Made by a program: the position numbers and the translations under genes
Shown here: in pieces, positions 16,399 to 25,582 of the stretch
Position numbering within the stretch: the first letter of the stretch is position 1
Layout: every line of letters starts with the position of its first letter
Notes under the pieces: generated by a model
What the model was told of the DNA's origin: nothing
The model's database searches: none
The model's input: the letters and a program-made list of their open reading frames with translations, nothing else
Source: CAZOGW01 sp964579415
GTDB taxonomy: Bacteria > Actinomycetota > Acidimicrobiia > Spongiisociales > UBA5794
Direction: 5' to 3'
Assembly (NCBI GenBank): GCA_964579415.1
Contig: CAZOGW010000035.1
Span: forward strand, 1-25,582
Length of the DNA stretch: 25,582 nt

Positions 16399-17555
16399 TA
16401 TAGAGCCCTCTCCATGGACCGGCGCAGCATCCAGGCGCCGAGGGGGAGCAGCACCGTTGCCATCAGGGCGAGGACGCCGAGGGAGGGAAGTATCCCGGCC
16501 AGGCCGTCGTCGGTGCGCTGGATGGAGGCGTAGGCCTCGTAGGCCCAGGCATGGGGAGTGAACCGGGCGATGGTCTGCAGCGTGTCGGGGAACAGCTCCA
16601 GCGGGAACATCGATCCGCCGAGGGCTGCTATCACCAGACCGAGGCCGACACCGATGCCTCCGGCGGCGTTCTGGTTGTCGATCGCCGATCCCAAGACCAT
16701 CGCCGCCGCCGCTGACACCGCGCAGAACATCGCCAGGACCGCGGCGGTGAGCCACAGGCTCCCCCAGTCGACGCGAAACAGAAGCGCGGTGCCGGCCACG
16801 ATGTATGCGCCCTGGGTGAAGGCGATGGCGAAGCGTCCCAAACCCTCCCCCCCGATCACCTGGAAGGTGGTCACCGGATGGGCGAGCTGGCGGCGGGTGA
16901 CGCCCCACTTGCGCGCCTCGATGAGCGCCGCCGAGCCGGCCAGCGATGTCAGGAAGACGAACAGCGAGAGCTGCATCGCTGCTCCCAGGTCGAACTGGCC
17001 CATACCGGCGAACTCGGCGAAGGTGTCGTCAAGTTCGACCACGACCACGCCCGGCCCGGAGACGCTCCCGGCCGCAGCAACCGCCTCGGATGCGGCTGCG
17101 GGCTCGGCGCCGGCGGCGACCAGTGCCACGACGGCGTCCCGCTGCCCCGACAGGTCGGCCAGGACCGCCCCGGCATTGGCCACCACGGAGCGGGCGGTGT
17201 CCTGGGTGCCGGTGACCACCTCCAATGCCACCGGCTCACCGGCGGCGTAGGCGCCATCCATGGCAGCTGTGATGATCACTGCGGCGTCGGCGCGACCGCG
17301 GGCCAGGAGATGTCGGGCGGCATCGGCGGTGGCCAGGCTCACGTTGAGATCCCTGTCTTCGAGGGCGTCGACGACGGCACCGTGCAGCTCCGAGGGGTCG
17401 CCGGCGACGATGACCCGGCCCTGCTGGCTACCACCGAACTGGAGCCCGATGAGGAGGATCAACAGCAGGGGGAAGATGAAGACGAAGAACAGGTTGGCGC
17501 GGTCACGCACGAACCTGCGCAACGCCGTCACCGTGATTGCCAGCATCGCCCTCAT
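16398..17555 (-). CDS. ABC-2 type exporter permease (second permease)
   Basis: This 385-residue inner-membrane protein has ABC-2 architecture: one N-terminal membrane helix (about residues 22-38, LFFVFIFPLLLILLIGL), an extracytoplasmic domain of roughly 150 residues, then five or so helices from about residue 193. The NPTGGGGV-like segment usual near the fourth helix appears as a Gly-rich NAAGGIGVGLGLVIAALGGSMFP stretch followed by FTPHAWAYEAY, typical of the drug-export/YhhJ-like group. It is the last gene of the exporter operon, with its ATG overlapping the preceding permease stop (ATGA, 17552-17555). Its TAA stop lies in the heptamer repeat. Substrate is unknown. Confidence 0.85.
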   Translation of the reverse strand: MRAMLAITVTALRRFVRDRANLFFVFIFPLLLILLIGLQFGGSQQGRVIVAGDPSELHGAVVDALEDRDLNVSLATADAARHLLARGRADAAVIITAAMDGAYAAGEPVALEVVTGTQDTARSVVANAGAVLADLSGQRDAVVALVAAGAEPAAASEAVAAAGSVSGPGVVVVELDDTFAEFAGMGQFDLGAAMQLSLFVFLTSLAGSAALIEARKWGVTRRQLAHPVTTFQVIGGEGLGRFAIAFTQGAYIVAGTALLFRVDWGSLWLTAAVLAMFCAVSAAAAMVLGSAIDNQNAAGGIGVGLGLVIAALGGSMFPLELFPDTLQTIARFTPHAWAYEAYASIQRTDDGLAGILPSLGVLALMATVLLPLGAWMLRRSMERAL

Positions 17556-18718
17556 CGGGTCTCCGACCGCATCGGCACCGCCAGGGCGATAGCGGTCATG
17601 GCGGCGCCGAAGCCGACCAGGTTGCGCAGCGGCACGCCGAGATCGGCCACCGTCCCTCCTGCGGAAGTGATACCGAGGCCCCGGACGAACGACGCCACCG
17701 GCGACACGTCGAGCAGCACTCCGAGGAAGCCTCCCACGGCCAGCGGGAAGAAGGCGCCGCCGAGGAGCCCGAGGACCATGGCCAGGATCGACTGCATGAT
17801 CTGCGCCTGCTCGGCGGTGCGGGCCAGCTTGGCCACGACCAGGACCAGCGACGTGGCCGCCGCCACCGCGACGACCACGAGGACACCAACGGGGAGCGGC
17901 GACCCGAAAGAGACTCCGAACAGGAGACCGCCGCTCACCAGCAGCACCGTCGTCGCCACCACTCCCAGCACCAGGCTCACCAAGGTCTTGGCCCGGATCA
18001 CCGACCCACGCCGGATGGGCAGCGAGTGGAGCCGCAGCAACGTGCCACCGTCGCGCTCCTCCAGGTAGGCGAGGACGCCGAACCCCACCGTGAACATCAT
18101 GAAGAGACCTGCCTGACCGGCCACGAGGCCGCCCTGTGCCGAGAGCTGCTCACTGGCGGCCACGCCCTCGGTCATGGTCAGCGACGGGGGCGACTCCGCC
18201 ACGTCCCGCGCCACCTCTGCGATGGTGGCGGGGGGAAGTCCCAGGGCGGCGGCGGCGGTCGCGGCACGCACCGCCGCGGTGGCCCGTCCCAGGAAACCGT
18301 CGATGACAGCGGCCACCACGTCGATGCCCAGGCTGGTGCTCTCTCCGCGCAGTACCTCGACCTGGGGCGATCCCGCAGCCATCACTGATGTGCCGAAGCC
18401 TTCGGGCACCAGGATCCCCCCGTCGACATCGCCGCTCTCCACCGCCCGGCGTACTTCGGCCTCGTTCATCGGCTCCAATGTGATGTCGACGCCGTCCAGG
18501 TCGTCCAGCAGCGATGTCATCGCCGTCGACAGCTCGTCGGCGGGGGCAGCCACGGCGAGCCTCATCGGCGCGATCACGTCTCCGCCGGTGACCCCGGAGA
18601 AGAGAAAGTTGAACACCACCATCAGTGCCAGCGGCACCCCCAGTCCGAAGACGAAGACCGAGCCGTCCCGGGCCCGCTGCCGCAGGTCGCTGCCGACCAT
18701 GGTGAGGAGGGCGCCCAT
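17552..18718 (-). CDS. ABC-2 type exporter permease (first permease)
   Basis: This 388-residue inner-membrane protein has the same layout as its downstream neighbour: a membrane helix at about residues 22-43 (VFVFGLGVPLALMVVFNFLF), a large external domain to about residue 180, then a helical core. The core includes GFGVLAYLEERDGGTLLRLHSLPIRRGSVIRAK, the cytoplasmic coupling region typical of ABC-2 permeases, and LGLLGGAFFPL. Two related but different permeases next to one ATPase suggest a heterodimeric exporter. The start ATG 18718 lies 2 bp after the ATPase stop. Substrate is unknown; drug, lipid or cell-wall precursor export are all possible. Confidence 0.85.
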   Translation of the reverse strand: MGALLTMVGSDLRQRARDGSVFVFGLGVPLALMVVFNFLFSGVTGGDVIAPMRLAVAAPADELSTAMTSLLDDLDGVDITLEPMNEAEVRRAVESGDVDGGILVPEGFGTSVMAAGSPQVEVLRGESTSLGIDVVAAVIDGFLGRATAAVRAATAAAALGLPPATIAEVARDVAESPPSLTMTEGVAASEQLSAQGGLVAGQAGLFMMFTVGFGVLAYLEERDGGTLLRLHSLPIRRGSVIRAKTLVSLVLGVVATTVLLVSGGLLFGVSFGSPLPVGVLVVVAVAAATSLVLVVAKLARTAEQAQIMQSILAMVLGLLGGAFFPLAVGGFLGVLLDVSPVASFVRGLGITSAGGTVADLGVPLRNLVGFGAAMTAIALAVPMRSETR

Positions 18719-18720
18719 GG

Positions 18721-19659
18721 TCAGTCGCGCAGTGCCCGGCCGGTGAGGTGGAGGAACACCGACTCCAGGTCGGGGCGGGTGGTTTCCACGTTGGACACCG
18801 ACATGCCGGCGCCCGCCGCGGTGGCGACGATCCCGGCGAGGGCCGCCGGCCCGTCGTCGACGCTGAGATCGATGGTGCGCCGCTCCAGCGCCGCCAGCCG
18901 CACCGGCGGCAGCGCCTCCAGCGCGTCGCGGGCGGCGGTCAGGTCGCCGGAGCCCTCGAGGCGCACCTGGTCGGCATCGCCGGTGAGCCGCACCAGCTCG
19001 TCGCGGGTGCCCTCGGCCTGGAGCCTGCCCTGGTCGATGATCCCCACCCGGTCGGCGAGCCGCTCCGCCTCCTCCATGTAGTGGGTGGTGTAGAGCACCG
19101 CCATCCCCTCGGCGGAGAGCACCTCCACCGACTCGAGGATGGCGTTGCGCGACTGCGGGTCGACGCCCACCGTGGGTTCGTCGAGGATGAGCAGCTCGGG
19201 CTTGTCGAGCAGGCCGATGCCGACGTTGAGGCGCCGCTGCATCCCTCCGGAGTACTCCTTGGCCCGGTCGCCGGCGCGCTCGGTGAGGCCGATCACGTCG
19301 AGCACCTCGTCGACGCGCCGGGACAACACGTCGCGGCCGAGCCCGGCCAGCTTGCCGAAGAACCGCAGGTTCTCCCTACCGGTGAGATCGGGATAGATCG
19401 CCAGGTCCTGTGGCACCAGACCGATGTGGCGCTTGGCCTCGACAGCATCGGGGCGCATGTTCTCACCCGCAACCGTCACCGAGCCGCCGTCGGGGCGGAT
19501 CAACCCGGCGATCATCGAGATCGTGGTTGTCTTTCCGGCACCATTGGGGCCGAGCAGGGCGTAGGTTTCGCCGGCGCCGATCGAGAGCGATACGCCGTCG
19601 ACGGCGACCAGGTCGCCGAACCGCTTGACCAGGTTCTCGCACACCAGCGGCGTCGTCAC
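18721..19659 (-). CDS. ABC-2 exporter ATP-binding protein (DrrA/CcmA type)
   Basis: This 312-residue cytoplasmic ATPase powers the exporter encoded by the next two genes. Motifs are Walker A GPNGAGKT (37-44), Q-loop in LVPQDLAIYPDLTGRENL, signature YSGGMQRRLNVGIGLL, Walker B LLILDEPTVGVDP, and switch His in TTHYMEEAERL. The C-terminal 80 residues form the regulatory extension usual for DrrA-like exporters. The frame is open 75 codons further upstream, but GTG 19659 starts the canonical domain and follows an AGAGG with a 7-nt spacer. It heads the operon and shares a 388-bp divergent region with gcvP. Confidence 0.92.
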   Translation of the reverse strand: MTTPLVCENLVKRFGDLVAVDGVSLSIGAGETYALLGPNGAGKTTTISMIAGLIRPDGGSVTVAGENMRPDAVEAKRHIGLVPQDLAIYPDLTGRENLRFFGKLAGLGRDVLSRRVDEVLDVIGLTERAGDRAKEYSGGMQRRLNVGIGLLDKPELLILDEPTVGVDPQSRNAILESVEVLSAEGMAVLYTTHYMEEAERLADRVGIIDQGRLQAEGTRDELVRLTGDADQVRLEGSGDLTAARDALEALPPVRLAALERRTIDLSVDDGPAALAGIVATAAGAGMSVSNVETTRPDLESVFLHLTGRALRD

Positions 19660-19769
19660 CGATGCACCTCTCTCCTCGTTTCCCCCGGGGGGCATACTCC
19701 CACATCCCCGAGGATCCGTGGCAGTGCCGAAAGTCATGCACCCGGCGGACGTTTCTATCTGTTCCATCT

Positions 19770-19799
19770 GTGCCACAGCACTTCTCGGTGACCTATCCT
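19770..19799 (+). promoter_or_regulatory. candidate gcvP promoter
   Basis: TATCCT (19794-19799) fits the actinobacterial TANNNT -10, and GTGCCA (19770-19775) is a weak -35 with an 18-bp spacer. Initiation would fall about 19805-19807, just before the first glycine aptamer. Nothing else is evident in 19660-19769 apart from start signals of the divergent exporter gene. Confidence 0.35.
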
Positions 19800-19811
19800 G
19801 TGAGGTGTCGA

Positions 19812-19998
19812 CGACGGCTGCGGGAGAGTTCGGGACATCGTCCCGGCGCCGAAGGAGCAACAGCCCCGGGAAACTCTCAGGCAATCAGAACCGCAGTCGG
19901 AGGCGTATCTGGAGAGCGGGCGGGTGGACACACCGGCCCCGCCGAAGGGGAAAGCCGGCCACGGCGAATCTCTCAGGCAACGGTGACAGATCGGGGCG
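19812..19998 (+). promoter_or_regulatory. tandem glycine riboswitch (gcvT element)
   Basis: Two glycine aptamers lie in tandem. The first shows GGGAGAG (19822-19828), GCCGAAGGAGCAA (about 19848-19860) and AAACTCTCAGGCAA (19871-19884). The second shows TGGAGAG (19910-19916), GCCGAAGGGGAAAG (19941-19954) and GAATCTCTCAGGCAA (19966-19980), followed by the CAGA of the closing region. These are the conserved cores of the gcvT family, joined by a short linker. Known members activate glycine cleavage genes when glycine is abundant, and the downstream gene is gcvP. A hairpin GCGCA/TGCGC (19996-20012) sits between the second aptamer and the GAGGAGGA ribosome binding site (20036-20043), and may be part of the expression platform. 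Confidence 0.93.
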
Positions 19999-20047
19999 CA
20001 GCGGCTGTGCGCGCCACGGCCGGGACACCGAAGCCGAGGAGGACCGG

Positions 20048-22905
<2,858 letters not shown>

Positions 22906-23005
22906 NNNNNNNNNNNNNNNNNNNNNNNNNNNNNNNNNNNNNNNNNNNNNNNNNNNNNNNNNNNNNNNNNNNNNNNNNNNNNNNNNNNNNNNNNNNNNNN
23001 NNNNN
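22906..23005. other. assembly gap, 100 N
   Basis: Exactly 100 N, a conventional placeholder of unknown true length. It removes the end of gcvP and the upstream signals of the next gene, so adjacency of the two sides is only as good as the scaffolding. Confidence 0.99.
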
Positions 23006-23009
23006 GACC

Positions 23010-23459
23010 ATGACGAACGGCAACGATCCCCAGCCCGCCGGCTGGTACACGGATCCCGCCCGGCGCTACCAGTTGCGTTACTGGAACGGCGTCCAATGGA
23101 CCGACAACGTCGCCACCGGAGCTACCACCGCGCTCGATGCCATACCTGTCGACATGGCGGTGACCCCACCGGCACCCGGGACCGAAGCCACCGGCCACGG
23201 CCACGAAGAACCGGCGCCGGCGCCGGTGCAGACCGTGCAGGTGTCGCGCGGCGGGAGCACCGGGCTCGGCATGGTGGTAGGGGTGCTGCTGGCACTGGTG
23301 GCGGTGGTTGTCGTGCTGATCCTCCTCCTCGGTGGTGACGACGGCGACGGCGAGAACGGCGGCACCACCCAACCGCCGGCGGTCGAGACCACCCAGCCTG
23401 AAGAGGAAGCCGAGACGCAGGCCCCGGAGGAGGCGCCGACGACGACCGCGGCCTCGTGA
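23010..23459 (+). CDS. DUF2510 domain membrane protein
   Basis: This 149-residue protein begins with a DUF2510 motif (about residues 10-34, AGWYTDPARRYQLRYWNGVQW), a short Trp-rich module common in actinobacterial membrane proteins. A Pro/Ala-rich linker follows, then one transmembrane helix at about 85-108 (LGMVVGVLLALVAVVVVLILLL) and an acidic Pro/Thr/Glu-rich tail (110-149). There is no cleavable signal. The ATG at 23010 is only 5 bases after the gap, so its ribosome binding site is not visible and a more upstream start cannot be excluded. Function is unknown. It lies 13 bp before rpiA. Confidence 0.75.
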   Translation: MTNGNDPQPAGWYTDPARRYQLRYWNGVQWTDNVATGATTALDAIPVDMAVTPPAPGTEATGHGHEEPAPAPVQTVQVSRGGSTGLGMVVGVLLALVAVVVVLILLLGGDDGDGENGGTTQPPAVETTQPEEEAETQAPEEAPTTTAAS

Positions 23460-23472
23460 GCAACGGCGCCCG

Positions 23473-24168
23473 ATGACCGACGCCGACTCGGTCAAACGCT
23501 GGGCGGCACTGGCCGCGGTCGACCTGGTGGCCTCCGGGATGCGGGTGGGCCTCGGTACCGGCTCGACGGCGCGCCACGTCACCGACGCCATCGGTCAGCG
23601 GCTCGCCGACGGGCGTCTCAGCGACGTGACGGGCGTCGCCACCTCGGAGGCGACGGCGCTCCAGGCACGGCAGCTCGACATCCCGCTCATCGACCCCTGG
23701 ACGCGGGCAGCGGGGTTGCAGTTGGACATCGCCATCGACGGCGCGGACGAGATCGCCCCCGACCTGTCTCTCATCAAGGGCCACGGCGGGGCGCTGCTGC
23801 GGGAGAAGATCGTGGCTGCCGCGGCGGGGCGCTTCGTCGTGGTCGCCGACTCTTCCAAGCTGGTCGACGCCCTCGGGTCGACGTGTGCCATACCGCTGGA
23901 AGTGAGCGGCTTCGGTGTGGACAGCACGCTACGCCAGCTGGCCGCCTTCGGGTCGCCTCGGGTGCGCCTGGAAACCGGAAGCGCGGCGACGTCGGACAAC
24001 GGCAACCTGATCGTGGACCTCACCGTCAAGCCGGTCACGGACGTCACCGCCCTCGATGCCGCCCTCTCCGTCATCCCCGGCGTGCTCGGCACCGGCCTGT
24101 TCTACGGGCTGGTGTCGATGGCCTTCGTCGCCGGGAGCGAGGGGGTCAGGGAGCTGTCGCCGGGCTGA
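23473..24168 (+). CDS. rpiA: ribose-5-phosphate isomerase A
   Basis: The 231-residue enzyme interconverts ribose 5-phosphate and ribulose 5-phosphate in the pentose phosphate pathway. Family motifs are VGLGTGSTARHV (phosphate binding), IAIDGADEIAPDLSLIKGHGGALLREKIVA (the DGADE, Lys and Glu active-site segment), FVVVADSSKLV, and SDNGNLIVDL near the C-terminus. Length fits the family (E. coli 219). The frame is open 47 codons further upstream within the DUF2510 gene, in Arg/Pro-rich shadow sequence; ATG 23473 is the natural start, though its Shine-Dalgarno is weak. The 3' end overlaps the convergent amidase gene by 23 bp. Confidence 0.94.
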   Translation: MTDADSVKRWAALAAVDLVASGMRVGLGTGSTARHVTDAIGQRLADGRLSDVTGVATSEATALQARQLDIPLIDPWTRAAGLQLDIAIDGADEIAPDLSLIKGHGGALLREKIVAAAAGRFVVVADSSKLVDALGSTCAIPLEVSGFGVDSTLRQLAAFGSPRVRLETGSAATSDNGNLIVDLTVKPVTDVTALDAALSVIPGVLGTGLFYGLVSMAFVAGSEGVRELSPG

Positions 24169-25582
24169 GGACGGGTCGGCGTCCGAACCAGGGACGGGCA
24201 CGCTCGAGCTGGCCGGCGAGCGAGAGGAGCAACCCGTCGGAGCCGGCCGGCGCCATGAAGTGTGAGCCGATGGGAATGCCGCCGCTGGTCCAGTGGAGGG
24301 GTACCGACATGGCGGGCATGCCGGCGAAGTTGGCCACCGGGGTGAAGGGCACGTACCGGCTCAGGTCCGCCTCGAAGTCGCGCAGCGGGAGCGACTGGTC
24401 GAACGACCCCAGCCTGCGGGGCCGCTCGGCGAGCGTCGCCGTCAGCAGCACGTCGTGGCTCGCGAAGAACCCCGCCAGTTGGTAGGTGGCGTCCTGTAGC
24501 GCCGCCTCGGCGAGGAGGGCATGCCCCGGCCCGTGGCGCAGGGCCTCCTCGAACAGCCTCCAGGTGAAAGGCTCGAAGGGGTCGTCCTCCACGCTGCGGG
24601 CCATGTAGCGGCCCAGCGCCCGCATCGACAGCCTGTCGCCGAGGGCCCTGCGCGCCGCCGATCCCCCCGGGCGCTGCGCCACCACCTCGAGGATGAAGAG
24701 GAAGCTGGCGTGCTGCATCGCCGCCCATACCACCAGGAACGCCTCCGCCACGGCCTGCTGGTCGACGGGCGCCGCCACCTCGGTGACCTGGTGGCCCAGG
24801 CCCTCGAGCAACCCCGCCGTCTCCACCACAGCAGCGCGGCAGTCGGGGTGGAGCGGGGCGCCGTCGAAGCCGTCGGCGACGACGCCCACCCGCAGCGGCG
24901 GCGGGTCGGTGTCCACCGACGAGGCGAAGGAGCCTTCGTGCGGAGGCGCCACGAAACGGGACCCGGGCACGGCTCCGGCGACGGCGTCGAGGAGCCGGGC
25001 GGTGTCCCGGACCGACCGGCTGAGACACAGCGACGACGAGAGGTGATCGGAGGCGGATGCAGGGAAGGTGGGGACCCGTCCCCGGGTCGGCTTGAGGCCG
25101 AAGAGCCCGCACGCCGACGCCGGGATGCGGATCGACCCGCCACCGTCGCTGGCGTGCGCCATCGGCACCATCCCGGCGGCGACCGCGGCGGCGGCTCCGC
25201 CGCTGGAGCCCCCGGTCGACCTCTCCAGGTCCCACGGGTTGCGGGTCGGCCCGTTGAGCACCGGCTCGGTGGTGGGGAGGAGCCCGAACTCGGGAGCGTT
25301 GGTGCGGCCCAGCGACACCAGCCCGGCCCGGCGGAAGCGGTGCACGATCTCCGGTGTCACCTCCCCGACGTAGTCGCGGAAGAACACCGAACCGTACGTC
25401 ACCGGTTCACCCAATTCGGGGGTGAGGTCCTTGATCAGGAACGGCACGCCCCCGAACGGGCCGTCGAGTGGGACCGAACCGAGCGAGTCCCGCGCCGCCT
25501 CGAAGCGCCGGCTCACCACGGCGTTGACCACCGGGTCGAGGCGCTCGATGCGATCCGCCGCGGCGTCGAGCAACTCGACCGG
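24146..25582 (-). CDS. amidase signature family enzyme, N-terminus beyond the window
   Basis: The visible 478 residues belong to an amidase-signature hydrolase of the Ser-cisSer-Lys type. Seen are PVELLDAAADRIERLDPVVNAVV at the window edge, the catalytic Lys in GGVPFLIKDLTPE, the GGSSGGAAAAVAAG loop with the cis-Ser, and the nucleophile Ser in ASDGGGSIRIPASACGLFGLKP. The frame runs to the last base, and by family comparison some 20-40 N-terminal residues lie outside. The overall wording (SLGRTNAPEFGLLPTTEP, the GMPAMSVPLHW segment) recalls 6-aminohexanoate-cyclic-dimer hydrolase-like amidases, but substrate cannot be assigned. It is not likely to be GatA, since no gatB or gatC is near and the middle region differs. 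Confidence 0.9.
   Translation of the reverse strand, partial: PVELLDAAADRIERLDPVVNAVVSRRFEAARDSLGSVPLDGPFGGVPFLIKDLTPELGEPVTYGSVFFRDYVGEVTPEIVHRFRRAGLVSLGRTNAPEFGLLPTTEPVLNGPTRNPWDLERSTGGSSGGAAAAVAAGMVPMAHASDGGGSIRIPASACGLFGLKPTRGRVPTFPASASDHLSSSLCLSRSVRDTARLLDAVAGAVPGSRFVAPPHEGSFASSVDTDPPPLRVGVVADGFDGAPLHPDCRAAVVETAGLLEGLGHQVTEVAAPVDQQAVAEAFLVVWAAMQHASFLFILEVVAQRPGGSAARRALGDRLSMRALGRYMARSVEDDPFEPFTWRLFEEALRHGPGHALLAEAALQDATYQLAGFFASHDVLLTATLAERPRRLGSFDQSLPLRDFEADLSRYVPFTPVANFAGMPAMSVPLHWTSGGIPIGSHFMAPAGSDGLLLSLAGQLERARPWFGRRPVLSPATAP

Overview
The window is very GC-rich, densely packed bacterial DNA. Most neighbouring genes are joined by 4-bp ATGA stop/start overlaps. A DUF2510 membrane protein, a septum-formation-type lipoprotein and TANNNT-like -10 elements suggest an actinobacterium, possibly Acidimicrobiia-like; this is inference from gene style, with no marker gene to fix it. 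A run of exactly 100 N (22906-23005) shows that the sequence is a scaffold, probably draft or metagenome-derived.

Layout. (1) 1-3882, plus strand: a structured leader, then a SsuABC/TauABC-type ABC importer (lipoprotein, permease, ATPase) translationally coupled to an aldo/keto reductase. (2) 3912-4325, minus: a small septum-formation-family lipoprotein. (3) 4406-7215, plus: a two-gene unit made of a 654-residue protein whose tail resembles polymorphic toxin type 28 domains, and an overlapping HEAT-like protein that may be its immunity partner. The two proteins end in similar tails. (4) 7260-15618, minus: a complete recC-recB-recD operon for double-strand-break processing. (5) 15823-16371, plus: a Uma2-family (DUF820) putative nuclease, divergent from recC. 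(6) 16398-19659, minus: a three-gene ABC-2 exporter (ATPase and two permeases). (7) 19812-22905, plus: a tandem glycine riboswitch controlling gcvP, the glycine decarboxylase P-protein. gcvP has an in-frame TAG at a codon expected to be Glu and loses its last codons in the gap. (8) 23010-24168, plus: a DUF2510 membrane protein and rpiA. (9) 24146-25582, minus: an amidase-signature enzyme whose N-terminus lies beyond the window.

Most of this is ordinary chromosome. The parts most worth following up are the candidate toxin/immunity pair with matching C-termini, the pseudoknot-capable leader that can pair with the ribosome binding site of the importer operon, and the amber codon in gcvP. I see no tRNA, rRNA, CRISPR array, transposase, integrase or attachment site.
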